From Candidatus Halobeggiatoa sp. HSG11 (GTDB taxonomy: Bacteria > Pseudomonadota > Gammaproteobacteria > Beggiatoales > Beggiatoaceae), in NCBI GenBank assembly GCA_030378105.1, contig JAUCGL010000018.1, positions 1-50,236 on the forward strand: a stretch of 50,236 nt of DNA, written 5' to 3'. Under the pieces are notes generated by a model. It searched no databases. It was given only the letters and a program-made list of their open reading frames with translations, and was not told the DNA's origin. Every line of letters starts with the position of its first letter. The first letter of the stretch is position 1. Shown here piece by piece: positions 1-9,300 of the stretch. Position numbers and translations under genes: made by a program.

Positions 1-429
1 GAAGGTACTGGTGAACAACTACCTCCAGAAGAGGAAGGTACTGGTGAACAACTACCTCCAGAAGAGGAAGGTGCTGGTGAACAACTACCTCCAGAAGAGG
101 AAGGTACTGGTGAACAACTACCTCCAGAAGAGGAAGGTACTGGTGAACAACTACCTCCAAAAGAAGAAGGTACTGGTGAACAATTACCTCCAAAAGAAGA
201 AAGTACTGGTGAACAATTACCTCCAAAAGAAGAAGGTACTGATGAGCAGCCACCTAAACCAGAAGAAGGCACTGATGAGCAACCACCTCAACCAGAAGAA
301 AATACTGATGAGCAACTACCTCCAAAAGAAGAAGGTGCTGGTGAGCAACTACCTCCAAAAGAAGAAGGTACTGGTGAGCAATTACCACCGCCAAAAGAAG
401 GTAATGGCGAACAACCACCACCAACTGGA
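1..429 (+). repeat. Coding tandem repeat, 33-bp unit, about 13 copies
   Basis: Units start at 1, 34, 67, 100 and so on every 33 bases to 397. The first five are nearly identical; later ones diverge (Gln/Lys/Asp swaps, PPKPEEGTDEQ variants) and the last is most degenerate. The period is 11 codons, so copy number can change without a frameshift. The array probably continues leftwards beyond the window. Confidence 0.95.
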
Positions 430-1932
430 AATGGCAATGAGTTACTAGAATTTTTTGAAGAAAGTGAAATCGAATTTGAATTTGATGAACCTGAAGATTT
501 TGAGATTTCTATTGATGAAATGGAAAATATGCATGTAAGTAAAATCACTGAACTTAATGATGAGTCATTCAAAAAAATGCGGCCTAAACATTTGCAAAAA
601 ATGGCACCTGAAGCTTTAAAAGCAATGACTCCAAATCAAAGAACTAACATCAGTAAAGATGCAATGGATGGTTTGACCAAAGAGCATATTGATGCAATGT
701 CTAAAGAAGAGTTAAATGATTTATTCAAAGCTGATAAGTTGGCTGGTTTAAATTCGGAGGTAATTCATAACTTAGGTGTAGAACATCTTAATGAAAATGA
801 AGTTAAACAAATGTCTGATGAAGATGCTTCTAGATTTTTCCATCATCTTGACCATGAAAAAATTTCTAACGATGATGCAAAGCGTATGTTACCGGAAGGT
901 TGGGAAATTGATGATGAAACTGGTGAATTAGAACCACCATTGGGTGCTAAATTAGGAATTAAAGAAATAACTCAAGTATTTTCTCCAGTTGAAGGAATTA
1001 TGCCCAAAATAACTATGCCAACTGTTCCTGATTTAAATGCAGGTAGAGGTGTAGGAGGTAGTGGAACTCCGGTCATTAACCATATGAAAGATTCTTTATC
1101 TAAGTCTTTTAATTTAGACTTGTTACAGCGTGACACTACTGGTGTTTTGCATGTAGAAGAGAAAAATGAAATTGGTGAAATTAAAAATGAGTTTGCTTTT
1201 ATTCCTGATAGCAATAATATAACTCAGGTTGATAAAAACAACATTTCATCAGAAATTTCTATTGGACAAGGCTGTTTCTATAACGTAACTACCTCGCAAG
1301 GTCAGAAAATTAAAATGTTGCCAACTATTAAAGGCCCGGAGGATTTGTCGAAAGTTATAAACAATGGTCAGGTAGTTTATGGTGAATATGGTGAAATGTT
1401 TATGAATATTCCAAATAATACTCGTAATGATAGCAGTCGGTCAATTGATATAAATATAGCAGATTCTTATATTGAACCTGCTTCAGATACATGGTGTGTG
1501 GATACAACAGACCCAACTCTTTGTGATTTTGGAATAACATATTATGATACACGGGCTAAACAACAAATTGCAAAGATCACGTATCCTGATGGCACTTCTC
1601 AAAAACTTATGCCAACTGTGTTCAAACCGGATACTTTAATTGAAAATGGATTAGCTATTCCGGGAGTAGAGGATATTATTTTTAATATAAACGGTACTTT
1701 TACTGTTTCATATCAAGGTGATAAATATTTACTTGTACCTGATTCTTATGTTAGTACTAGTGAAGTTCCTGAAGGAAAAACGGTTAAATCAAAGTTAGTC
1801 TTTAATACAAATGGTGGTTTAATTTATACGGTTGGAGTTGATTTGTCTGATTCAATTACTCAGCAATTGGCTCTTAAATTTAATTTATCCATAGAACCAT
1901 TTGTGGAAGATTTGTGTGAAGTGACAGAGTAA
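1..1932 (+). CDS. Repeat-rich protein of unknown function, 3' part (5' end off window)
   Basis: Frame 1 is open from base 1 to the stop at 1930-1932, so the gene starts outside the window and 643 residues are visible. An ATG at 520 is only an internal methionine. Order of parts: an acidic proline-rich tract of 11-residue repeats (bases 1-429, consensus EGTGEQLPPEE); an acidic linker rich in E, F and D; a stretch at about 543-860 with a period near eight residues (MAPEALKA, MTPNQRTN, ISKDAMDG, MSKEELND); then a mixed, probably beta-rich C-terminal region of about 350 residues with two cysteines near WCVDTTDPTLC. No transmembrane segment is visible in this part. The low-complexity N-terminal spacer followed by repeats fits an exported or surface protein, but export cannot be judged without the N-terminus. 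I do not recognise the family. Confidence 0.85.
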   Translation, partial: EGTGEQLPPEEEGTGEQLPPEEEGAGEQLPPEEEGTGEQLPPEEEGTGEQLPPKEEGTGEQLPPKEESTGEQLPPKEEGTDEQPPKPEEGTDEQPPQPEENTDEQLPPKEEGAGEQLPPKEEGTGEQLPPPKEGNGEQPPPTGNGNELLEFFEESEIEFEFDEPEDFEISIDEMENMHVSKITELNDESFKKMRPKHLQKMAPEALKAMTPNQRTNISKDAMDGLTKEHIDAMSKEELNDLFKADKLAGLNSEVIHNLGVEHLNENEVKQMSDEDASRFFHHLDHEKISNDDAKRMLPEGWEIDDETGELEPPLGAKLGIKEITQVFSPVEGIMPKITMPTVPDLNAGRGVGGSGTPVINHMKDSLSKSFNLDLLQRDTTGVLHVEEKNEIGEIKNEFAFIPDSNNITQVDKNNISSEISIGQGCFYNVTTSQGQKIKMLPTIKGPEDLSKVINNGQVVYGEYGEMFMNIPNNTRNDSSRSIDINIADSYIEPASDTWCVDTTDPTLCDFGITYYDTRAKQQIAKITYPDGTSQKLMPTVFKPDTLIENGLAIPGVEDIIFNINGTFTVSYQGDKYLLVPDSYVSTSEVPEGKTVKSKLVFNTNGGLIYTVGVDLSDSITQQLALKFNLSIEPFVEDLCEVTE

Positions 1933-2533
1933 AGTTGTTGTGAAGTATTATTTTAACTAATGTTTCTCGCTCTTAACCTCAAGTTAAAAATTTGAAGTCC
2001 AAAACTTCAGCTTTGACGCTGTTAATTGATAAACTCAAAGTTACGCTGACAGATAACAAACTACTTGAAAGTATATTGGATGTGCTGAAATAGTGAAGCA
2101 CATCCTTGTATACTAAAATTTAAATAACTTTCTGCGTAATATCACTTGTAAATCAAACCTTTGTACTGCAAACATTTTTTATTAATTAAGTGATCCAATA
2201 TCTTTGCGAAAAAAAACATAAAAAATCTGTAATCTGAATCTCACGTTAAGTCGCAGACTATTCAACTTCGGTTTCACTTCCATCTCATCTGACTACTCAT
2301 TTGGTTCTTAAAAGTTGTATTAGTTGGAAAGACTTAGTTTAAAATTTAGAATTAAAAACCGGTAATTTAACTATATTCCATTGCTACCGATGAACTTAAT
2401 TGTTATAATAGACAAGTTGAGTTGCAGCAAGTTAAACTTTTAATAGGAATTATTGATAATATTTAACATTAAAAATAACTTTTATATTTTATAAAATAAT
2501 TTAATACAAATCTTTTAGATACGGAGAGAATAG
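1933..2533. other. Intergenic region, 600 bp
   Basis: No coding sequence is supported. It holds a perfect 9-bp stem hairpin at 2078-2105 (GGATGTGCT / AGCACATCC, 10-base loop) that could end the upstream transcript although no T-run follows, and the ctpA promoter candidate at 2381-2409. The stretch at about 2255-2285 weakly resembles 29627-29660. Confidence 0.6.
2381..2409 (+). promoter_or_regulatory. Sigma-70-type promoter candidate for ctpA
   Basis: TTGCTA at 2381-2386, a 17-bp spacer, and a perfect TATAAT at 2404-2409, about 125 bp before the ctpA start. Both boxes and the spacing match the consensus well. Confidence 0.55.
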
Positions 2534-3844
2534 ATGAAAACTATGTTTCGTTATTTACCTGCTTTATTAATGGGTGCAGTTCTTGGAGCTTTTATCGCTA
2601 TTGGAACAACTGTTTTTGCCAATCGAAGTCAGCCAAACTCTTCAATACCTTATGAAGACCTGCGTACTTTTACCGAGATTTTTGATAAAATAAAAACAGA
2701 TTATGTTGAAGAAGTTGAAGATAAAAAACTACTAGAAAATGCTATTCAAGGAATGTTATCTGGACTCGATCCTCATTCTGGCTACTTAGACCCAGAAACA
2801 TTTCGAGAGTTACAAATAGGTACAACCGGTGAATTTGGTGGTTTGGGAATTGAAGTAGGAATGGATAATGGTTTTGTTAAAGTCATTGCCCCAATTGATG
2901 ACACCCCAGCTCAACGGGCTGGAATTCAGGCTGGTGATTTGATTGTGCGTTTAAATGATACGCCAGTTAAAGGAATGACCTTGAGTGATGCAGTTAAAAT
3001 TATGCGAGGTGAACCAGATACTAATATTAATTTAACTATCGTGCGTGAGAATGAAGATAAACCAATAGTTTTAACTATTACTAGAGCTATTATCCAAGTT
3101 AAAAGTGTTAAAAGTCGAACTTTGGAACCTAGCTATATTTATGTACGCATCAGTCATTTTCAAACTCCAACTGGTAAAGATTTAGAAAAAGCCATTCGAG
3201 ATTTAAAAGAAGAAAATAAAGATGTTGGTCTCAAAGGATTAGTGTTGGATTTACGCAATAATCCGGGTGGAGTATTAAAAGCAGCAGTATCAGTATCAGA
3301 TGCTTTTTTAAAGACTGGATTGATTGTTTACACTGAAGGAAGAGTTCTTGATTCTTCATTGAGATTTCAAGCTCATTCACAAGATTTAGTTGATGGTATT
3401 CCAATAGTTGTATTAGTTAATAGTGGTTCAGCCTCTGCTTCAGAAATTGTTGCCGGAGCTTTGCAAGATCATAGGCGAGCTATCATTATGGGTACTAAAA
3501 CTTTTGGGAAAGGTTCAGTACAAACTATTTTACCTATGAATAATGATGCTGCTTTAAAACTAACAACTGCACGTTATTTCACGCCATTAGGGCGTTCTAT
3601 ACAAGCAGAAGGTATTCAACCTGATATTTTATTAAGTAAAGTTGAAATTGCCTCAGTAGAACAAGAAACTGATCGAATAACAGAAGCTGATTTAAATCGA
3701 CATTTGGATAACGGAGAGAAAAAATCCGAGACCAAAGATGATTTAACTAAAGATTCTTCCGAAGAAGAACCATTGGTTAAAAGAGATTATGAAGTTTATG
3801 AGGCTCTTAATCTATTAAAAGGGTTAAATATAATCCGAGATTAA
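2534..3844 (+). CDS. ctpA: C-terminal processing serine protease (S41 family, CtpA)
   Basis: Carboxy-terminal processing peptidase that cleaves periplasmic proteins near their C-termini. The 436-residue length is typical of the CtpA group. An N-terminal signal sequence or anchor covers about residues 1-29 (hydrophobic core LLMGAVLGAFIAIGTTVFA). A PDZ domain follows (about 95-180, starting near GGLGIEV), then the S41 core. The catalytic pair is visible: Ser301 in the SGSASASE motif (codon at 3434) and Lys326 in FGKGSVQT, 25 residues apart as in characterised members. The C-terminal tail from about residue 380 is charged and acidic. The start is supported by GGAGA just upstream (2523-2527). It stands alone between a promoter candidate and a strong terminator. 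As a periplasmic protease it shares a compartment with the exported proteins encoded downstream, but nothing here shows that they are substrates. Confidence 0.95.
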   Translation: MKTMFRYLPALLMGAVLGAFIAIGTTVFANRSQPNSSIPYEDLRTFTEIFDKIKTDYVEEVEDKKLLENAIQGMLSGLDPHSGYLDPETFRELQIGTTGEFGGLGIEVGMDNGFVKVIAPIDDTPAQRAGIQAGDLIVRLNDTPVKGMTLSDAVKIMRGEPDTNINLTIVRENEDKPIVLTITRAIIQVKSVKSRTLEPSYIYVRISHFQTPTGKDLEKAIRDLKEENKDVGLKGLVLDLRNNPGGVLKAAVSVSDAFLKTGLIVYTEGRVLDSSLRFQAHSQDLVDGIPIVVLVNSGSASASEIVAGALQDHRRAIIMGTKTFGKGSVQTILPMNNDAALKLTTARYFTPLGRSIQAEGIQPDILLSKVEIASVEQETDRITEADLNRHLDNGEKKSETKDDLTKDSSEEEPLVKRDYEVYEALNLLKGLNIIRD

Positions 3845-3852
3845 TCATTATA

Positions 3853-3877
3853 TAGGAAAATTAATTTTCCTATTTTT
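3853..3877 (+). terminator. Rho-independent terminator after ctpA
   Basis: A perfect 20-base palindrome (TAGGAAAATT / AATTTTCCTA) at 3853-3872 is followed directly by TTTTT. It lies 9 bp after the ctpA stop. Confidence 0.85.
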
Positions 3878-4000
3878 CAACAGGAACGTGCATAATTCAA
3901 TTTTTACATAATAAATTATGTTCGTTTCTTATAATTCTTGTTCTTAAACAAACCAGTATGAGAATTAAGAATCTTAAATTAATTCTGGAGCTAGTTTTGT

Positions 4001-5959
4001 ATGTCTTCTAACCAAGTTAAAAATTATTATGAAATAATGGAGGTTGAACCACATGCTGAACAATCTGAAATTAAAAAATCATATCATAGACTTGCTCATA
4101 AATTTCATCCAGATATCAGCACAGAAGAAAATGCCGAACAGAAATTTCAAGAAATTAATGAAGCATATGAAGTATTAAAAAACCCCCATAGACGTTTTAT
4201 CCATGATTCCGCTACTTTTAAATCTTCTGTGTCACAATCTTGGTTTTCAGCCAAAAAAAATACTTTTATTCATAATGTTAATAAACACAAAATCAAAATT
4301 TCTGCTAATAAACTTAATAGGGACAGCATAATGCAATCTAAAATTCCTTTGTTATTAATGGGAATCTTTGTTTTAATCTTGTCAGCGATTACTATTGTGT
4401 TTCTATTCACTATAGAACAGGTTGGACAAGGGCATAAACAAATTCAAACAGCTATTTTAGAAGGTGATAAAACAGCAATAGCAACTTTTGAAAATACGGA
4501 TATTGAAACTCAAAAACAGATTATTGCAGATAAAAATGTTTCTCAAGCAGTAGTTAATATTTATTTGCAAGACCCCGATAAATCTATTTTTTATCAATTG
4601 GAAACTTATGATAATATTGTTGAAAATATTATATTAACTGATACTTATCCAACTTTAATCGCTTATTATAAACCACAGATTCAAACTGCTGTTAAACAGA
4701 ATAATTTTAACGAAGCCATATCTTTATTGGAAACTTTTAAAAAGAAATATCCTGAATCACAAGAATTGGATGATTTATATGCAGAAATTCAAAACAAAAA
4801 ACAACAGCGTCTGGCTGTTTTAACCAAGCAATATACTAACTGCCTAGAACAAACAGCGGAGCCTTTATTAAATAGAATTAACTGTGTAGCTTTGGCTCGT
4901 CAAAAAATCATAAAAATCGGAACTTCTTTACCGACTGATGATTTAAACTTACAAGCTATGTATATAGAAGGAATTAAATATTCTTTCATAGAAAAAGATT
5001 ATCAACAAGCGGAAAAATTGTTATCAGAGTGGAAAAATGCGTTACCAAATCCTTCTGAAGAACGAGAGCAGTTACAACATAATTTATCGTTATATAAACA
5101 ACGTAAAAATATAACTACTGATTTAAGTGGTTATGATAAAGAGAAAATTATTACACGACTTGGCCAATTGATAACTGCTAAAGAATTGCAATTAGAACTA
5201 TTTTCAATATCAGAAGTTCAAGATAATTTGCTAAGATATCATATAGATGAAGCATTAGAGCTGGTTTTATTAAAAGAAAATGTTGCAATTAATACTAAAA
5301 CTATTGTTTTGTTAGAACAGCTCCTTAATGTTGCACGTAATAGTAAACGTTATCAATCAAATAAAGTATCAGCACCTTGGTATAGTAGTAATAAGGAACC
5401 TACTTCCGTTAAGAAAACTAAACCCGGAATTGCTAATTTACTTCAACAATGCAGGAAACATTTCGAGTCTAAACGGCTTACTACTGGTAACTCTGGTAAT
5501 GCATTATCTTGTTACCGCAAAATTTTAAAACAAGATTCAGGTAATCTTGATGCAATTGCTGGTTTAAATGCAATAGCTAAACGTTATAAATTATGGGCCG
5601 AAAATGCTTTACAGCAGAACAAATTAAAAAAAGTTAAATCACATATTGCTGGTTTAGCAAAAGTAAATCCAAATTCTAAAACTATTGCATCTTTGAAAAA
5701 GCGTTTAAATAAAGCAATTGCAAAAAAAGAATATGAATCGAAAAAAATCCAGCCAAAAGTGACCGAGATAAAACCAATTCCAGAAAAAAATGTTGCTAAA
5801 CCAATAGAGGTTCAGGAAACTAAGAAAATTGAAAAAGTTGAAGTTAAGGAAGAATCCTGTAGTGAATGCAGTTGTTCTAAACTGCTTAAACAATTATCTA
5901 TGGGAGTTAAACCATTGACAAAAATACAAAATAAATTCTTTCAAAATAAATGTCGTTAA
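4001..5959 (+). CDS. Membrane-anchored J-domain protein with TPR-like repeats
   Basis: J-domain co-chaperone of 652 residues. The J domain covers about residues 7-70 with the His-Pro-Asp motif at 36-38, which stimulates a DnaK/Hsp70 ATPase. There is no G/F-rich region and no zinc-binding CxxCxGxG repeats, so this is a type III J protein. A single transmembrane helix lies at about 115-138. The remaining 500 residues are helical and TPR-like (AISLLETFKKKYPES; ALSCYRKILKQDSGNLDAIAGL), with a Lys/Glu/Pro-rich linker and a cysteine-rich end (SCSECSCS, final NKCR). The J domain should be cytoplasmic, placing the TPR region in the periplasm if there is one crossing. The start has GGAG about 12 bp upstream. 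It is flanked by terminators, so it is probably monocistronic. The client is unknown. Confidence 0.85.
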   Translation: MSSNQVKNYYEIMEVEPHAEQSEIKKSYHRLAHKFHPDISTEENAEQKFQEINEAYEVLKNPHRRFIHDSATFKSSVSQSWFSAKKNTFIHNVNKHKIKISANKLNRDSIMQSKIPLLLMGIFVLILSAITIVFLFTIEQVGQGHKQIQTAILEGDKTAIATFENTDIETQKQIIADKNVSQAVVNIYLQDPDKSIFYQLETYDNIVENIILTDTYPTLIAYYKPQIQTAVKQNNFNEAISLLETFKKKYPESQELDDLYAEIQNKKQQRLAVLTKQYTNCLEQTAEPLLNRINCVALARQKIIKIGTSLPTDDLNLQAMYIEGIKYSFIEKDYQQAEKLLSEWKNALPNPSEEREQLQHNLSLYKQRKNITTDLSGYDKEKIITRLGQLITAKELQLELFSISEVQDNLLRYHIDEALELVLLKENVAINTKTIVLLEQLLNVARNSKRYQSNKVSAPWYSSNKEPTSVKKTKPGIANLLQQCRKHFESKRLTTGNSGNALSCYRKILKQDSGNLDAIAGLNAIAKRYKLWAENALQQNKLKKVKSHIAGLAKVNPNSKTIASLKKRLNKAIAKKEYESKKIQPKVTEIKPIPEKNVAKPIEVQETKKIEKVEVKEESCSECSCSKLLKQLSMGVKPLTKIQNKFFQNKCR

Positions 5960-6002
5960 ATATTTAATTATATGGTAGTCATACAATATGTAATGTTAAA
6001 TT

Positions 6003-6033
6003 TGCTAGGTATTTGATACCCAGCAAGTTTTTT
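6003..6033 (+). terminator. Rho-independent terminator after the J-domain gene
   Basis: Stem TGCTAGGTAT / ATACCCAGCA (one mismatch, 3-base loop) at 6003-6025, followed by AAG and a T-run at 6028-6033. The rest of the 346-bp gap to 6305 holds only the solo repeat end at 6072-6091 and AT-rich leader sequence. Confidence 0.75.
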
Positions 6034-6071
6034 GGAGTTAGCACTACTTTATATAAAACTACCAAATAATT

Positions 6072-6091
6072 TTTAGCTCTTAATTCACATT
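6072..6091 (+). repeat. Solo copy of the MITE terminal inverted repeat
   Basis: Twenty bases identical to the right terminal repeat of the element at 28698-28829 (TTTAGCTCTTAATTCACATT). No matching left end is seen within about 130 bp upstream, and the base pair outside the end is CC rather than TA. This looks like a relic or partly deleted copy. Confidence 0.7.
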
Positions 6092-6305
6092 CCAGTATAT
6101 TTTATATAACTCAATCTATTTTATGTAGATATATTAAGTGTTTTTTATTCGTAATTTAATTTATGTATAGAAAACTTAAATATCTACAAAAAATTGTGAT
6201 AGAATTATACCAATCAATTTAATATAGTATCTTCATATTCCAGCATATGACTTTACAACATATTAAGTGAATACAAATCAATTACTTTTATCTTGAGGTA
6301 AAAAT

Positions 6306-9300
6306 ATGAAAAAAACATTGTTTAAAACTTTTAGTATTTTAGCTGTATTAATAATCGTAGCTGTTGTTGCTTTTAATTTTTTTGTTGTTAAAAATATAGG
6401 CGGAACAGTTTATGTTGCTGTCGCCGGTCCTATGTCTGGCAAAGGAAAAGCAGACGGATTACAGATGGTACAAGGTGTTCAATTATACCTCGATAAAGTT
6501 AATCGGGAAGGTGGCATTAACGGTAAAAAAGTTAAATTGCTACCTTTTGATGATCAAAACGATAAAGAATTGGCTGAACAAATAGCCAAAGAAATTGTGG
6601 AACAAGATAAAGCTCACATAGTGCTTGGACATTTATACAGTTCTACTTCCACGCAAGCAGGAAAAATATATAAAAACGCTAAAATACCGGCTATTTCAGG
6701 TTCTGCTACAGCTGATAAAGTTGTCAAGGACAACAGTTGGTATTCAAGGGTCATTTTTGATAATCACACCCAAGCGGCATTTTTAGCAAATTATATCTTC
6801 AAAGTTCTTAATCAAGATACTATTAGTGTTATTTATGATTTAGATGATTATGGTAAATCTTTAGCTATGCCATTTATAAACACTTTTAATGGATTGGGTG
6901 GTAAAATTAAATTTTTATGGTCTTTTGATACTAAAAGTGAAACTATAGAACAAGATATTAGTAATATTGTTACTGATTTATCTAAGAAAAAAAATGATGA
7001 TCCGGGTGTAATTTTTCTAGCTACTCATGGGCAAGAAGCAGTGGACATAATTGTGCCAATGAAACGGCTTGGTCTTTCTTATCCAATAGTCGGTTCTGAT
7101 GCTATGGGTGGTAAAGGCTTTTCTATTAAGTTTAATGAATTTCCAGAAGAACAATCGGAACCGGGATATTTTACTGATGGTATCTATGCACCATCTCCAA
7201 TTTTATTTGATGTTGCCAACGAACGAGCTCAAAAAGTTCGAAATGAATACATAATTAAATATGGTGAAAATCCAAGCTGGAAAGCTATGAGTTATTATGA
7301 TGCAGCAATAGTTGCTGTTGATGCTATGAGAAAATCTAATGTAACCGGTTCCAATCTTGCTCAAGAACGTGAAGATATAAAAAATAACATATTATCAATT
7401 GATCACGTTAAGAAAGCAATTGATGGTGTTACTGGTAAACTTTACTTTGATATAGAAGGTAATGTAGTAAAACCTCTAGTTATGGGGACTTTTAACAAAC
7501 AGCAGTTAGTTTCTGCTTTAACTCAACTGCAAGTGGTAACAGATTTATCTCGAGTTTCTAATCTTAAACAAAAATTAGAAGACGAAAAAATTATAATTGT
7601 TCATAATAACTATATGGTTAAAACAAGAATTGTGTACGCCGGTATTGATATTAATGAGGTCAGTAATTTAAATATAAAAAACTCTTCATATTTGGTAGAT
7701 TTTTACCTATGGTTTCGCCATCAGGAAGGATTTGATAATACACAAATTGAATTTATTAATGCGGAAAAACCAATAAAACTAGGAAAACCAATAGCAGAAA
7801 TAATAGATAATGGTATGGTTTATAGTGCCTATCGAATTAAAGCTAAATTTAAGAGTGGGTTCCAATTTTTTGATTATCCATTCGATTTGCAAAATTTACA
7901 AATTAAGTTTCGCCATCCAAGCTTGACTAGAAAGAAGCTTATTTATGTAGTAGATGAAATTGGTATGCGTCAAATAAGCAATGAAGCTATTTTAAAAAAA
8001 TTAGCTAGGACTCAAGCATTTGAATCTATAACTGAGTGGTCAATACAATCGGCTAATTTTTATCAAGATGTTATGAAAAATGAATCAACTCTTGGTAATC
8101 CATTGCTTTTTTCCTCTAAAGCTCATATTGAATATTCAAGATTTAACTCTAATATTTTGATTAAACGGAGTATTATAAGCTTTATAGTTAAAAATATGTT
8201 ACCTGTAGTAATTCTTTTGGTATTGTCGTATGTAGTGTTTTTTATGTCGCCGAAAGACTTGACTCCAAGAATTGCTATAAGTCTTAATTCACTGTTAGCA
8301 GTGGCTTTTTTTCATTTAAAAATGTCATCTGCTTTACCGGGAATTGGTTATTTAGTTGCATTAGATTACGCATTTTATGCTATTTATATAATAATAGTTT
8401 TGGGACTTTTAATAACTCTTATTTCTTATAAATTACAACCAAAAGACAGTGAGGTAATAAAACCAAAAGTGAAACTGATTCTATTGGTTGGTAGAATTGG
8501 TTATCCACTTATATTTATAACTGTTGGTTTTTTATTTGCTAATAACTACGGAATGGTTAATTTAAATTTTTCCCAAGCAATTTCGTCCAAATCACAAATA
8601 GTAGACAATCCTGCTGAACCAACAGTCGCTAAAAAAGAACAAGTTACCACTTTAGTATTAAATGGTTGGGAAATTGATGCAATTGGAGAAGTTAAGCAAA
8701 TTTTAAATGATTTCCACCTTGAGCATCCAGATATCAATATAAAATATGTTCCTATTGTTTGGGAACGGTATATTTCTACTATAGAAAATCAGTTAGATGC
8801 AAGAAATGGAGGCGGAGGTGACTTACTATTTTTGGATTCTTTTTCATCATCATCCAGATGGTTTAAAAAATCATACTTGGAACCACTTGATGATTTGCCA
8901 TCAATTAGAACAAATTTTAAGGACAATGTATTAGAAGCATGGGCAAATGAAAAAAATAATTTATATGGAGTACCATTTTTAGCTATTACTGGTGCTGTTT
9001 TCTACAATACTAAGATTTTTGAAAAGCTTAAACTTGAAATACCAACAACATGGGAGGAATTATTAGTAACAGCTCAAACTATTAAAGATGCTGGCCATGT
9101 CCCATTTGCAAATGGAATTGGAGATGGTTGGGCTTTAAATGAAACTATTTTTCTTAATTTAGCTCCTAATTTTATTGGTGGGTATGAAGGTCGGTTGGAA
9201 TACTTGGCAGGAAATCGTTGTTTTAATGACGAACATAGTGTAGCAGTATTTCAGGCGTTAGCTGACTTAAAACCATTTTTACCTCCAAAACCTGAGACTG

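Noticed and set aside
11-448. Open frame of repeats MNNYLQKRKVLV in another phase
   Set aside because: It is the second-phase reading of the 33-bp coding repeat. The phase that runs on to 1932 is open from base 1 and gives the true protein.
2255-2285. Weak similarity to 29627-29660 (ACTATTC.ACTTCGG.TTC)
   Set aside because: About 26 of 32 bases with gaps, no defined ends, too short to call a repeat family.
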